Below, in pieces: positions 24,238 through 33,175 of a DNA stretch of 64,000 bases. The notes below the pieces were generated by a model. The model was given only the letters and a program-made list of their open reading frames with translations. It searched no databases and was not told the origin of the DNA. How positions within the stretch are numbered: position 1 is the first letter of the stretch; the number at the start of each line of letters is the position of its first letter. The DNA is from CAVUWL01 sp963700105 (lineage in GTDB: Bacteria; Actinomycetota; Thermoleophilia; Solirubrobacterales; 70-9), in NCBI GenBank assembly GCA_963700105.1, contig CAVOWL010000002.1, forward strand, positions 62,001-126,000, written 5' to 3'. Both the position numbers and the translations under genes were made by a program.

Positions 24238-24727
24238 GAAGGCTCGCGCCGAAGAGATCGGCCTGCACAGTCTGAAGCCAAAGCCCGGCTCCCGCCGCCC
24301 GCGCAAGCGCCTCGGGCGCGGCGAGGGCTCGGGGCTCGGTAAGACCTCCGGGCGTGGCCACAAGGGCGCCGGTTCTCGCGCCGGTGCGAAGCGCAAGGCG
24401 GGCTATGAGGGCGGGCAAAACCCGATTCACATGCGGATGCGGAAGCTTCGCGGGCCCCACATGAAGAAGTCGATGCCCTTTGAGAACTTCAGGACCAAGA
24501 CCCAGGCGATCAATCTCGCCGACCTGCAAGAGCGCTTTGACAGCGGCGCCGAGGTCACCCCGACCGCGCTGCGGTCGGTCGGTCTGGCCAAGCGCCCGGA
24601 CCCGATCAAGATTTTGGCCCGAGGGGAGATCTCCAAGAAGCTGACCGTGCACGCGCACGGATTCAGCGCCGCCGCCAGACAAAAGATTGAGGCGGCCGGC
24701 GGTACCTGCCAGACTCTGGAGCCCTGA
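24230..24727 (+). CDS. rplO: 50S ribosomal protein uL15
   Basis: uL15 (165 aa) is a late-assembly protein. Its N-terminus has the Gly/Arg-rich RKRLGRGEGSGLGKTSGRGH and later GGQNPIHMRMRKLRG. It overlaps rpmD upstream and secY downstream (TGATG). Confidence 0.96.
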   Translation: MAEKARAEEIGLHSLKPKPGSRRPRKRLGRGEGSGLGKTSGRGHKGAGSRAGAKRKAGYEGGQNPIHMRMRKLRGPHMKKSMPFENFRTKTQAINLADLQERFDSGAEVTPTALRSVGLAKRPDPIKILARGEISKKLTVHAHGFSAAARQKIEAAGGTCQTLEP

Positions 24728-25998
24728 TGCTCCGCACCATCGCGAACGCATTCAGCGTCGCCGACATCCGCAAGAAGCTTGCCTTCACCGCGGCGATGCT
24801 GTTGCTATACCGCCTCGGCGCCTACATCCCCGCCCCGGGTGTAAACGTCAACGCCGTCAAGGAAATCCAGTCAAATTTCGGCGGCAGCAGCATTCTCGGC
24901 TTTCTCAACCTCTTCTCGGGCGGCAGCCTCTCACGCCTCAGCCTCTTCGCGCTGGGCATCATGCCCTACATAACGGCCTCGATCATCCTGCAGCTTTTGA
25001 CCGTGGTCGTGCCCTCCCTGGAGAGGCTCTCCAAAGAAGGCGAGGTAGGACAGCAAAAGATCACCCAGTACACCCGCTACCTGACGGTTTGCCTCGCCTT
25101 CGGTCAGTCGCTCGGATACGTCTTCCTCTTTCAGTCCTTTCAGAGCCAGGCGGGTGCCAGCGTCGTCGGCAAGCTGACCTTCACCAAGGTCTTTTTGATC
25201 GTGATCTGCCTTACCGCGGGCTGCACCCTGTTGATGTGGCTGGGCGAGCTGATAACCCAGCGCGGCGTCGGCAATGGGATCTCGCTGCTGATCTTCGCCT
25301 CAATTGCCTCGCGAATACCCGAGGGGATCACCAAGTGGTGGACCAACCCAGATCAGGTTTTCGTGGTGATGATGCCGTTCATAGCCCTGGCGGTGATCGT
25401 CGCGATCGTCTTCGTCCAGGAGGGCCAGCGCCGCATCCCGGTGCAGTACGCAAAACGCGTGGTGGGGCGCAAAATGACCTCGGGAGGCTCCACCTACCTA
25501 CCGCTGCGGGTCAATATGGCCGGCGTCATCCCGGTTATCTTCGCCGCCTCGATCATGGCCTTCCCGCCGACAATTGGACAGCTTCTCAACACCCCCGCCG
25601 CGCTTGAATTCGCCGCCTTCTTCGGACCGAGTGGCTGGGCATACGTGGTCGGCGAGTCCTTCTTCATCATCATCTTCACCTACTTCTACACCGCGGTCAC
25701 CTTCAACCCGGTCGACCAGGCCGACAACCTCAAGAAATACGGCGGCTTCATCCCGGGGGTGAGGCCCGGTCGACCGACGGCTGAGTACCTCGACCGCATC
25801 CTCTCCCGCCTCACCTTTCCAGGCGCGCTCTACCTCGCCGCGGTGGCGGCGCTGCCGACGATTCTGATCAGCCAGACATCGGCGAATTTCTTCTTCGGCG
25901 GGACCTCGATCCTGATCGTGATTGGCGTCGCCTTGGATACGGTCAAGCAGCTCGAGGCCCAGCTGATGATGCGGAATTACGAGGGCTTCCTCAAATAG
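24727..25998 (+). CDS. secY: preprotein translocase channel SecY
   Basis: SecY (423 aa) is the ten-helix core of the Sec translocon. Landmarks are FTAAMLLLYRLGAYIPAPGV (helix 1), the plug region after it, QRGVGNGISLLIFA and the cytoplasmic loop near QYAKRVVGRKMTSGG. The protein ends in MMRNYEGFLK. The start overlaps the rplO stop. Confidence 0.97.
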   Translation: MLRTIANAFSVADIRKKLAFTAAMLLLYRLGAYIPAPGVNVNAVKEIQSNFGGSSILGFLNLFSGGSLSRLSLFALGIMPYITASIILQLLTVVVPSLERLSKEGEVGQQKITQYTRYLTVCLAFGQSLGYVFLFQSFQSQAGASVVGKLTFTKVFLIVICLTAGCTLLMWLGELITQRGVGNGISLLIFASIASRIPEGITKWWTNPDQVFVVMMPFIALAVIVAIVFVQEGQRRIPVQYAKRVVGRKMTSGGSTYLPLRVNMAGVIPVIFAASIMAFPPTIGQLLNTPAALEFAAFFGPSGWAYVVGESFFIIIFTYFYTAVTFNPVDQADNLKKYGGFIPGVRPGRPTAEYLDRILSRLTFPGALYLAAVAALPTILISQTSANFFFGGTSILIVIGVALDTVKQLEAQLMMRNYEGFLK

Positions 25999-26012
25999 GG
26001 TGGGGGCGCTTG

Positions 26013-26156
26013 ATGGCGATCGCGGCAGAGCGGTGCATCCAGCGGTTCTCTGAGCGCCGCCAGGCTAGGCCCTGGGGCGAGCCGATCGGGCGCCGACGTC
26101 GCCCCGCTGCGCCCCGGCTTGCAACCGATCGCTTCCTCGGCCGGGCCGATGGCTGA
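26013..26156 (+). CDS. candidate 47-aa ORF between secY and adk
   Basis: An ATG 14 nt after secY, preceded by a G-rich stretch, opens 47 Arg-rich codons. They end in a TGA overlapping the adk start as ATGGCTGA, the same 8-nt overlap seen at rpmD/rplO. Third-position GC is high but no motif is recognisable. It may be a spurious frame. Confidence 0.22.
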   Translation: MAIAAERCIQRFSERRQARPWGEPIGRRRRPAAPRLATDRFLGRADG

Positions 26157-26829
26157 GCTAAACCTCGTCCTGCTTGGCCCGCCGGGGTCTGGAAAGGGCA
26201 CACAGGGGGAGAGGCTGCAGGCCGATCTGCGCCTGCCCTACTACGCAACCGGTGACATCCTGCGGGCCGCGGTGCGCGAGCAGACCGCGCTCGGACAGAG
26301 CGCCAAGCAGTACATGGATCGCGGTGACCTGGTCCCCGATCGTGTGATCGTTGGGGTGATCGCCGAGCGAATCGACTCACCCGACGCCGTCGACGGATTC
26401 ATCCTCGACGGGTTCCCGCGCACGATCCCCCAAGCCGAGGCACTCGATCTTGAGTTGGGAAATCTGAGCCGCGCCCTCTCGGGCGTGCTCCTTATCGACG
26501 TCTCTGATCAGGAGGTGACTCGGCGGCTCGGCGGCAGGCGGACCTGCGTCGAGAACGGCCACGTCTTCCACATTGATTTCAACCCTCCCGCCCGGGAGGG
26601 GGTCTGTGACCTCGACGGCAGCGCCCTGGTCATCCGCGACGATGACAAACCCGAGGTGATCGCCAAGCGGCTCGCCACCTACCACACCAAGACCGAGCCC
26701 CTGATCGAGTACTACGATCGCCAGAGCCTGCTGCGCCGCACCGACGGTGCGGCGACGCCCGAGCAGGTCGAGGAGGACCTGCGGCGCACCCTGGCGACGC
26801 TGAAACTGGAAGCCGACGAGGCGATCTAG
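26149..26829 (+). CDS. adk: adenylate kinase
   Basis: Adenylate kinase (226 aa) interconverts ATP + AMP and 2 ADP. The P-loop is LLGPPGSGKGTQGERL and the AMP-binding segment is DGFPRTIPQAEAL. The long LID domain has RRLGGRRTCVENGH, then GVCDLDG. The LID keeps two cysteines of the zinc-type enzymes, but the partner positions are Asn/His and Asp, so the metal site may be altered. MAELNLVLLG fixes the start; in-frame upstream extension is not supported. Confidence 0.96.
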   Translation: MAELNLVLLGPPGSGKGTQGERLQADLRLPYYATGDILRAAVREQTALGQSAKQYMDRGDLVPDRVIVGVIAERIDSPDAVDGFILDGFPRTIPQAEALDLELGNLSRALSGVLLIDVSDQEVTRRLGGRRTCVENGHVFHIDFNPPAREGVCDLDGSALVIRDDDKPEVIAKRLATYHTKTEPLIEYYDRQSLLRRTDGAATPEQVEEDLRRTLATLKLEADEAI

Positions 26830-26839
26830 CTTGTATCGG

Positions 26840-27598
26840 ATGATCATCCGCAAGACCCCCGCCCAGGTTGATCAGATGGCCGCTGCCGGAGAGGTCTTGG
26901 TGCGCTGCCTGCGGATGCTGGCTGCCAAGGCGCGAGTCGGCGTCAGCACCGCTGAACTCGATGAGGCTGCCGAGAAATTCATCCGCTCCCAGGATTCAGA
27001 GCCGGCCTTTAAGGGCTACCGGGGGTTCCCCGCCTCGATCTGTGCCTCCCCCAACTCGATGGTCGTCCACGGCATCCCTGGGCCCTACCAACTAAAGCGC
27101 GGCGATCTGCTTTCGATCGACGTCGGCGTGGTCAGGGAGGGCTGGGTGGCCGACGCCGCGATCACGATCCCAATCGGCGCGATCGGACCCGAGGCCCACA
27201 AGTTGCTCGACGTCACCCGCGCGGCGCTCTTTGCCGGGGTCGAGCAGATGCGCCCCGGCAATCATCTCGGCGATGTCTCAGCCGCGATCCAGCGCGCCGT
27301 CGAGATCGAGGGCCTCTCGATCATCCGCACCCTGGTCGGCCATGGGATCGGGCGCGAAATGCACGAGGATCCGCAGGTTCCAAACTTCGGCGAGCCGGGC
27401 AAGGGCCCGCTTTTGGAGGAGGGCGCGGTGCTGGCGATCGAGCCGATGGTCAATGCCGGCGGACCGCTGGTTCGCCCCGGTGAGGACGGCTGGGCCATCT
27501 ACTCCCAGGACGGATCGCTGGCCGCCCACTTCGAGTTCACCGTCGCGGTTGGCGCCGAGGGGCCGCGCATCCTCACCCCCTGGCACGAGGATGCCTAG
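26840..27598 (+). CDS. map: methionine aminopeptidase type I
   Basis: This 252-aa enzyme removes the initiator Met. The five metal ligands are present: the two Asp in SIDVGVVREGWVADAA, the His in GHGIGREMHEDP, the Glu in AIEPMVNAG and the Glu in HFEFTVAV. I chose the ATG giving MIIRKTPAQVDQM. A TTG three codons upstream, closer to a GAGG sequence, is possible. It follows adk by 10 nt. infA, its usual downstream neighbour, is missing. Confidence 0.96.
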   Translation: MIIRKTPAQVDQMAAAGEVLVRCLRMLAAKARVGVSTAELDEAAEKFIRSQDSEPAFKGYRGFPASICASPNSMVVHGIPGPYQLKRGDLLSIDVGVVREGWVADAAITIPIGAIGPEAHKLLDVTRAALFAGVEQMRPGNHLGDVSAAIQRAVEIEGLSIIRTLVGHGIGREMHEDPQVPNFGEPGKGPLLEEGAVLAIEPMVNAGGPLVRPGEDGWAIYSQDGSLAAHFEFTVAVGAEGPRILTPWHEDA

Positions 27599-27706
27599 AG
27601 AGCCTCTGTCGCGAGGTCGCTCAGCGACCCGGGGTGATTCGCCAACCGTTAGGAAAAAAGCAGGCGTGGAGGACTCGGATAGGCAGAAGCTGAGAGGATC
27701 AGGCCG

Positions 27707-28375
27707 ATGACGCAGGAGCGCTGGAGTGCGGTTGATGACTACATCAGTGGTCTGCTCGCACCCCCCGAGCAGGGTTTGCAGGGGGCGATAGAGGCAAGCG
27801 TGGAGGCCGGACTGCCGCCGATCCAGGTCACCGCTCCCCAGGGCAAGTTGCTCAACCTGCTGGCCCGCACCGTGGGAGCCAAGACGATCCTGGAGTTCGG
27901 GACGCTCGGTGGCTACAGCACGATCTGGCTGGCGCGGGCGCTGGGTGCGGGGGGGCGCTTGATCAGCCTCGAGGCTGATCCGGCCTATGCCGAGGTGGCA
28001 CGCCGCAGTATCGAGGGTGCTGGCTTGGCGGGGCTGGTCGAGCAGCGGATTGGGCCCGCGCTTGAGACGTTGCCCCAATTGGAGGCCGAGGGAGTGGGGC
28101 CGTTTGATCTGACCTTCGTCGACGCCGACAAGGTGAACACGCCCAGCTACTTTGCCTGGGCGCTTGATCATTCCCGCCAGGGTGCCCTGATCATCGCCGA
28201 TAACGTCGTGCGCGATGGGGCGCTGGCCGACCCAGACAGCGCCGATCCCGCGATCCAGGCTCAGCGCCACTTCCATCAGATGCTCGCAGCAGAGCCCCGG
28301 GTGAGCGCGACGACGATCCAAACCGTGGGGGCCAAGGGCTATGACGGTTTCAGCATCGCTTTGGTCAGCGACTGA
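27707..28375 (+). CDS. SAM-dependent O-methyltransferase (caffeoyl-CoA OMT type)
   Basis: This 222-aa protein shows the class I SAM fold: ILEFGTLGGYSTIWLA (glycine loop), ISLEADPAYAEVARRSIEGA (acidic end of strand 2), then FVDADKVNTPSYFAWAL and the metal-associated IIADNVV. That pattern is typical of cation-dependent O-methyltransferases on catechol-like or other small substrates. The substrate is not known. It occupies the place between map and rpmJ where infA is normally found. It has GAGAGGATC before the ATG. Confidence 0.85.
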   Translation: MTQERWSAVDDYISGLLAPPEQGLQGAIEASVEAGLPPIQVTAPQGKLLNLLARTVGAKTILEFGTLGGYSTIWLARALGAGGRLISLEADPAYAEVARRSIEGAGLAGLVEQRIGPALETLPQLEAEGVGPFDLTFVDADKVNTPSYFAWALDHSRQGALIIADNVVRDGALADPDSADPAIQAQRHFHQMLAAEPRVSATTIQTVGAKGYDGFSIALVSD

Positions 28376-28404
28376 GCGCGGGGTCGCCGGGGGCGCACCC
28401 CTGC

Positions 28405-28410
28405 TATCTT
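28405..28410 (+). promoter_or_regulatory. candidate -10 of the rpmJ-rplQ operon
   Basis: TATCTT, preceded by TGC (TGCTATCTT), lies 90 nt before rpmJ. It resembles the fusA candidate TGCTATCAT. No clear -35 is seen. Confidence 0.35.
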
Positions 28411-28499
28411 TCCCGGTCGGCCCAAAGGCCGCCGTTTAAGCCTGCCCGCCTAACTCCTGAGGCGTGCGGGAGTCCTGTATTCGATATGAGACCGGAGCG

Positions 28500-28613
28500 A
28501 TGAAGGTCCGAGCTTCCGTAAAGCCGATGTGCGAGAAGTGCAAGATAATCCGCCGCAATGGGGCGGTTCTGGTGATCTGCCAGAACCCCCGCCACAAGCA
28601 GCGACAGGGCTAG
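28500..28613 (+). CDS. rpmJ: 50S ribosomal protein bL36
   Basis: This 37-aa gene encodes MKVRASVKPMCEKCKIIRRN through a C-terminal PRHKQRQG. The zinc ligands C11, C14, C27 and H32 are all present, so this is the zinc-binding (C+) form. GGAG lies 4 nt before the ATG. rpsM follows after 9 nt. Confidence 0.96.
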   Translation: MKVRASVKPMCEKCKIIRRNGAVLVICQNPRHKQRQG

Positions 28614-28622
28614 GCGGGCGAG

Positions 28623-29000
28623 ATGGCACGGATCGCCGGGGTGAACATCCCAGTCGGAAAGCGGATCGAAATCGGGCTCACCTACATCTTCGGGATCGGA
28701 CGCTCGAGCGCGCTTGAGATCCTCAAGGAGACCAAGATCGATCCCGACGCGATGGTCAAAGACCTGACCGAGGACGAGGTTGTGCGACTGCGCGAGGCAG
28801 TCGAGAACCGCGAGGTCGAGGGCGACCTGCGCCGCGAGCGCTCCCAAGACGTCAAACGGCTGATGGAGATCGGCTCCTACCGGGGTCTGCGCCACCGACG
28901 CGGACTTCCGGTTCGGGGCCAGCGGACTAAGACCAACGCCCGCGGACGCAAGGGTCCGCGCCGGATGAGCGTCGCCGGCAAGCGTAAGCCGACCAGGTAG
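28623..29000 (+). CDS. rpsM: 30S ribosomal protein uS13
   Basis: uS13 (125 aa) contacts tRNA and the 50S subunit. MARIAGVNIPVGKRIEIGLT and the C-terminal RGLPVRGQRTKTNARGRKGP identify it. Confidence 0.97.
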   Translation: MARIAGVNIPVGKRIEIGLTYIFGIGRSSALEILKETKIDPDAMVKDLTEDEVVRLREAVENREVEGDLRRERSQDVKRLMEIGSYRGLRHRRGLPVRGQRTKTNARGRKGPRRMSVAGKRKPTR

Positions 29001-29008
29001 GCACGGCG

Positions 29009-29407
29009 ATGGCTGAGAAAAAAACCGCCAAGGGCCGGGCCCGCCGCCGGGTAAAAAAGAACGTCACCTATGGCCAGGCCCATATCAAGACCTCCTTTAA
29101 CAACACGATCGTCACCCTCACCGACACCGAGGGCAACGTGATCGCCTGGGAGTCCGCCGGCTCGGCTGGATTCAAAGGCTCACGCAAGTCGACGCCGTTC
29201 GCCGCTCAGGTAACCGCTGACTCCGCCGCCAAGAAGGGGATGGAGCACGGGCTCGAGCGGGTTGAGGTCTTCGCCAAGGGCGCGGGATCGGGTCGTGAGA
29301 CCGCAATCCGTTCCCTGCAGGCGGCCGGGCTTGACGTCACCACCGTCAAGGACGTATCTCCGCAGGCACACAACGGCTGCCGGCCGAAGAAGCGCAGGAG
29401 GGTCTAG
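29009..29407 (+). CDS. rpsK: 30S ribosomal protein uS11
   Basis: uS11 (132 aa) is on the platform. AHIKTSFNNTIVTLTDTEGN and the C-terminal HNGCRPKKRRRV are diagnostic. The N-terminus is Lys/Arg-rich. Confidence 0.97.
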   Translation: MAEKKTAKGRARRRVKKNVTYGQAHIKTSFNNTIVTLTDTEGNVIAWESAGSAGFKGSRKSTPFAAQVTADSAAKKGMEHGLERVEVFAKGAGSGRETAIRSLQAAGLDVTTVKDVSPQAHNGCRPKKRRRV

Positions 29408-30028
29408 GTGGCACGCGACACCTCCCCCCAGTGCAAGCAGTGCCGCCGCGAGGGGCAAAAGCTCTTTCTCAAGGGCGAGCGCTGCTTCACCGACAAATGC
29501 GGAGTCGAGCGGCGCTCCTATCCGCCCGGAGAGCATGGACGCGGTCGCATGCGCCAGTCCGAGTACCGCGTGCAGCTGCGCGAGAAGCAAAAGACGCGTC
29601 GCTACTACCAGGTGCTCGAGAAGCAGTTCCGCGCCTACTACGACAAGGCTTCCAGGCAGGATGGCGTCACCGGCGAGAACCTGCTGCGGCTGCTGGAGTC
29701 GCGCCTTGACAACGTCTTGGTGCGACTTGGTTTCGCCGCCTCGCGGCGCCAATCTCGCCAGCTCGTCCGCCACGGACACTGGATGGTCAATGGCCGCCGC
29801 GTTGACATCCCCTCCTACCAGGTGCGCCCCGAGGACATCATCTCGATCAAACCGAACTCTGCTGCCAAGGACACCGTGCGTCAGGCAACCGAGCTGGTCT
29901 CCACGGTGCCGGCCTGGCTACAGGCCGATCACGACGCGCTCACCGCCAAGGTCCTGCGCTACCCCGAGCGCTCCGAGATCTCGGCGCCGGTCCAAGAGCA
30001 GTTGATCGTAGAGCTGTACTCCAAGTAG
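29408..30028 (+). CDS. rpsD: 30S ribosomal protein uS4, zinc-binding form
   Basis: uS4 (206 aa) nucleates 30S assembly. The N-terminal zinc finger uses C9, C12, C26 and C31. The S4 RNA-binding domain contains RLDNVLVRLGFAASRRQSRQ. It starts at GTG immediately after the rpsK stop. Confidence 0.97.
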   Translation: MARDTSPQCKQCRREGQKLFLKGERCFTDKCGVERRSYPPGEHGRGRMRQSEYRVQLREKQKTRRYYQVLEKQFRAYYDKASRQDGVTGENLLRLLESRLDNVLVRLGFAASRRQSRQLVRHGHWMVNGRRVDIPSYQVRPEDIISIKPNSAAKDTVRQATELVSTVPAWLQADHDALTAKVLRYPERSEISAPVQEQLIVELYSK

Positions 30029-30064
30029 TAGCCAAGTTTCTGAACCCGCACACGCAAGGAACCC

Positions 30065-31042
30065 ATGACCACTGACTTTCAGGTCCCCCGCATCACCGCT
30101 GAGAAAGCTGACGAACGCCGTGGCACCTTCATCATCGAGCCACTCGATAAGGGCTTTGGCTACACCTTTGGCAACAGCCTGCGCCGCGTCCTTCTCTCCT
30201 CGCTCGGCGGAGCCGCGATTACGAGCGTTCGCATCGAGGGCGTCGCGCACGAGTTTTCCACCGTGCCCGGCGTCAAGGAGGACGTCACCGACATCGTCCT
30301 TAACCTCAAGGACCTTGTCGTTCGGATGCATACCGACGCCGACGAGGTAGAGGCGCCACTGGTCGCAACCGGCCCCGGAGAGGTCAAGGCAAAGGACATC
30401 GACTTACCGTCGGGGGTTGAGATCCTCAACCCCGATTCGCCGATCGCGACCCTCGAGAAAAAAACCAAGCTCGAGGTCTACCTGACGATCGGTCGCGGTC
30501 GCGGCTACTCGCCCGCGGAGGAGAACAAGTCCGACGAGCAGCCGATCGGTGTAATCCCGATCGACTCGATCTTTTCGCCGATCCGCCGGGCCTCCTATGC
30601 CGTCGCCACGGCTCGCGTTGGTCAACGAACCGACTTCGACAAACTGACCCTCGATCTGGAAACCGACGGTTCGATCGAGCCCGCCGCGGCCCTGCGTGAG
30701 GCCTCTGAGATCCTGATCAAGAGCCTGGCGATCTTCACCGATGCCGATCGGGTTGAGGAGCTGACCGCGCGTGAGCAGGTGGCCTCGCTGCCCAGCGATC
30801 CGCTCGCCGGTCCCAATGGAGGTGCCCCGGGCAGCAACGGGCTCGATGAGATCCTGATCGAGGAGCTCGAACTGGGGGTGCGCTCCTACAACTGCCTGAA
30901 GCGCGCCGGCGTGCAAACGGTCGGCGACCTGGTTCGCAAGTCGCGCTCGGAGCTAAACGCGATCCCGAATTTCGGCCAGAAGTCGATCGAGGAAGTTATC
31001 GAGACGCTTCACTCCCGCGGTCTAGACCTCCAGCAGGACTAG
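30065..31042 (+). CDS. rpoA: RNA polymerase alpha subunit
   Basis: Alpha (325 aa) is the assembly platform and the promoter/activator contact. The N-terminal domain shows LDKGFGYTFGNSLRRVLLSS. The C-terminal domain, after a flexible linker with a Gly/Asn-rich section, shows LGVRSYNCLKRAGVQTVGDL and NFGQKSIEEV. AAGGAACCC precedes the ATG. Confidence 0.98.
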   Translation: MTTDFQVPRITAEKADERRGTFIIEPLDKGFGYTFGNSLRRVLLSSLGGAAITSVRIEGVAHEFSTVPGVKEDVTDIVLNLKDLVVRMHTDADEVEAPLVATGPGEVKAKDIDLPSGVEILNPDSPIATLEKKTKLEVYLTIGRGRGYSPAEENKSDEQPIGVIPIDSIFSPIRRASYAVATARVGQRTDFDKLTLDLETDGSIEPAAALREASEILIKSLAIFTDADRVEELTAREQVASLPSDPLAGPNGGAPGSNGLDEILIEELELGVRSYNCLKRAGVQTVGDLVRKSRSELNAIPNFGQKSIEEVIETLHSRGLDLQQD

Positions 31043-31071
31043 CAGGCGCCGCTAGGCAAGGACAGAAGCCG

Positions 31072-31425
31072 ATGCGCCACAGCAAGAAGCGAAACAAGTT
31101 GAGTCGCGATGCGGCCCATCGGGAGTCGCTGCTCGCAAACCTCTCCAAGCAGCTGATCGAGCACGAGAGGATCAAGACCAGCCAGGCCAAGGCAAAGGCT
31201 GTCAAGCCCGAGGTTGAGCAGCTGATCACGCTGGCAAAACGGGGCGATTTGCACGCGCGTCGCCAGGCCCTCTCGACGCTGCACAACGACAAGTTCATCG
31301 TCCACAAGCTCTTCGATGAGGTCGCACCGCGCTACACGGACCGACCCGGTGGCTACACGCGGATCGTCAAGCTGGGCCCGCGAAGCTCTGACTCCACCGA
31401 GATGGTTTATCTCGAGCTGGTCTGA
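31072..31425 (+). CDS. rplQ: 50S ribosomal protein bL17
   Basis: bL17 (117 aa) lies at the tunnel exit. MRHSKKRNKLSRDAAHRESL is the family start. It closes the alpha operon. The following 86 bases contain no clear terminator. Confidence 0.96.
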   Translation: MRHSKKRNKLSRDAAHRESLLANLSKQLIEHERIKTSQAKAKAVKPEVEQLITLAKRGDLHARRQALSTLHNDKFIVHKLFDEVAPRYTDRPGGYTRIVKLGPRSSDSTEMVYLELV

Positions 31426-31511
31426 GCCGCACCGCCGCGACGGCGCGCGGATAGGGCTCGCCGGGCGTCGGTTTGCGGGGCGGCGATCGGCCAGGGGAGC
31501 CTGAGGTGCGC

Positions 31512-32246
31512 TCAAAGGTAGGAGACCGATTCGAGGTAGAGGCCATGGGCGGGGACGGTCTCTCCGGCAGCTTCGCGCGGAGCGCCCGCCAGTAGCTCGG
31601 TGAAATTGGCGATGCTGCGCCGGGCCGAGGCAACCTGCAACATCGTGCCGATCAGGGCTCGGACCATGTTGTACAGAAAGGCATCGGCCCGAATAGAGAA
31701 GCTGAGGATCTCCCCCTGGGAGCGCCAGTGGGCGGCGAGGACGTCTCGCTCGAAGTGGACGTGGTCTGACTGGGTCGGGGTAAAGGCGGTGAAGTCGTGG
31801 CTGCCGAGTAGGGCTGCCGCGCAGGAATCGAGGGCCGCGCGATCGAGCGGCTGCGGCCACCACAGGGCTCGGCTCTGCTCAAACGGACTTGGTGTGGAGC
31901 GGTTGAGGATCCGATAGCAGTAGGTACGCGACTTGGCATCGTGGCGCGCGTCAAAGTCCTCGCTGAGAACGCTAGCCTGGCTCACAGCGATGTCATTCGG
32001 AGCGGCTGCGTTTAAGCGGCGGCAGAGTTCGGGGGGAACCTCGGCTGCGGTGGGGAAGCTGGCAACCTGGCCGCGGGCATGGACGCCGGCATCGGTGCGC
32101 CCGGCAACACTCAACCTCACCGGCTCGCGAAGTATCGCCGCGATCGCGGCCTCAAGCTCGCCCTGGACGGTACGCAGACGGGGCTGCGCGGCCCAGCCCG
32201 AAAAGTCGCTGCCGTCGTATTCGATGTCCAAACGCACGCTGCTCAT
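31512..32246 (-). CDS. truA: tRNA pseudouridine(38-40) synthase
   Basis: TruA (244 aa) modifies the anticodon stem-loop. The catalytic Asp is in VAGRTDAGVHARGQVA. The N-terminus RLDIEYDGSDFSGWAAQPRL fixes the start at the second candidate Met. The gene often follows rplQ, but here it is on the other strand. A -10-like CATACT ends 7 nt before the ATG. Confidence 0.95.
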   Translation of the reverse strand: MSSVRLDIEYDGSDFSGWAAQPRLRTVQGELEAAIAAILREPVRLSVAGRTDAGVHARGQVASFPTAAEVPPELCRRLNAAAPNDIAVSQASVLSEDFDARHDAKSRTYCYRILNRSTPSPFEQSRALWWPQPLDRAALDSCAAALLGSHDFTAFTPTQSDHVHFERDVLAAHWRSQGEILSFSIRADAFLYNMVRALIGTMLQVASARRSIANFTELLAGAPREAAGETVPAHGLYLESVSYL

Positions 32247-32253
32247 CGCGCGC

Positions 32254-32259
32254 AGTATG
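32254..32259 (-). promoter_or_regulatory. -10-like hexamer of truA
   Basis: CATACT on the minus strand is separated from the truA ATG by 7 nt (GCGCGCG), which would suit a leaderless transcript. Confidence 0.35.
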
Positions 32260-32350
32260 GCGATCTGATTGAGACCAGCCCCCACTTGGGTGGAAGGGGT
32301 GCTTGGCAGGGCACCGCCGGGGCGCCGGGGTCACCCGCGCCGCCGCGGCC

Positions 32351-32356
32351 TAGAAT
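32351..32356 (+). promoter_or_regulatory. -10 hexamer of surE, leaderless type
   Basis: TAGAAT is separated by only 6 nt (CGATCT) from the surE GTG. There is no Shine-Dalgarno sequence, so the start codon is probably the 5' end of the mRNA. Confidence 0.5.
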
Positions 32357-32362
32357 CGATCT

Positions 32363-33175
32363 GTGCGGGTATTGCTCACCAATGATGATGGGATCACGGC
32401 GCCGGGCCTGCAGGCGGCGCGGCGCACCCTGCGTGAGATCGAGGACGTCGAGGTCGACGTGATTGCACCTGATTCAAATCGCAGCGCCACCGCGCGCTCA
32501 ATCACGACGCGTTCGCCGCTAACCGTCGAGGAGGTCGAGTTCGGCGATGGCGATCGGGGCTATGCGACCGACGGCACCCCCGTGGATTGCGTCCGCTTCG
32601 CCGAGCTGGGACTGGTCGGGGGCCGGCCGGATCTGATCGTCTCGGGGATCAACCATGGTGCAAACCTCGGCGATGACATCACCTATTCGGGAACGGTCGC
32701 CGCGGCCTTTGAGGGCATCGTCTTGGGAATCCCGGCGGTGGCGATCTCCCAGCAGTCCTCTGCGGGCGGGATGGGGTACGTGAGCGGGCGCTTTGAGTTC
32801 GGACTCGCCGCCCTTTTCGCCGCCCAGCTGGTGCGCCGGCTCGTCGCGGCGCCGATGCCCAAGGCGACGCTGATAAACGTCAACTGCCCGGCCGGAGAGC
32901 CGAGCGGCATCGAGGTGACCAAGCTGGGCAAACGCCTCTATAACGATCAGCTCAAGCTGGTCGGGGAGGATTCGCGCAGCGGCCGCCGCCGCTATGAGAT
33001 CTACGGTTGGCAGCCGGGCTTTGAGGACGAGGGTGGGACCGACCTCTCGGCGGTGGCGCAGGGACGGATTTCGGTCACACCGATCCACTTCGACCTCACC
33101 GATCACGGTGGGCTGGAGCGTCTTCGTGGTTGGGGGTTTGAGGAGATGCTGGCGGCCTGCGCTGCGGCGGCGTGA
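32363..33175 (+). CDS. surE: 5'-nucleotidase SurE
   Basis: SurE (270 aa) hydrolyses nucleoside monophosphates and helps stationary-phase survival. The metal site NDDG is at residues 7-10, PDSNRSATARSIT follows, and SGINHGANLGDDITYSGTVA contains the remaining ligands. The GTG start makes MRVLLTNDDGI the N-terminus, as expected. It overlaps ligA by 4 nt (GTGA). Confidence 0.94.
   Translation: MRVLLTNDDGITAPGLQAARRTLREIEDVEVDVIAPDSNRSATARSITTRSPLTVEEVEFGDGDRGYATDGTPVDCVRFAELGLVGGRPDLIVSGINHGANLGDDITYSGTVAAAFEGIVLGIPAVAISQQSSAGGMGYVSGRFEFGLAALFAAQLVRRLVAAPMPKATLINVNCPAGEPSGIEVTKLGKRLYNDQLKLVGEDSRSGRRRYEIYGWQPGFEDEGGTDLSAVAQGRISVTPIHFDLTDHGGLERLRGWGFEEMLAACAAAA

Noticed and set aside
24727..25607. 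Alternative 306-aa plus-strand frame over secY
   Set aside because: It is a His/Arg/Pro-rich shadow frame. The secY frame has all ten membrane segments and the operon-style start overlap.
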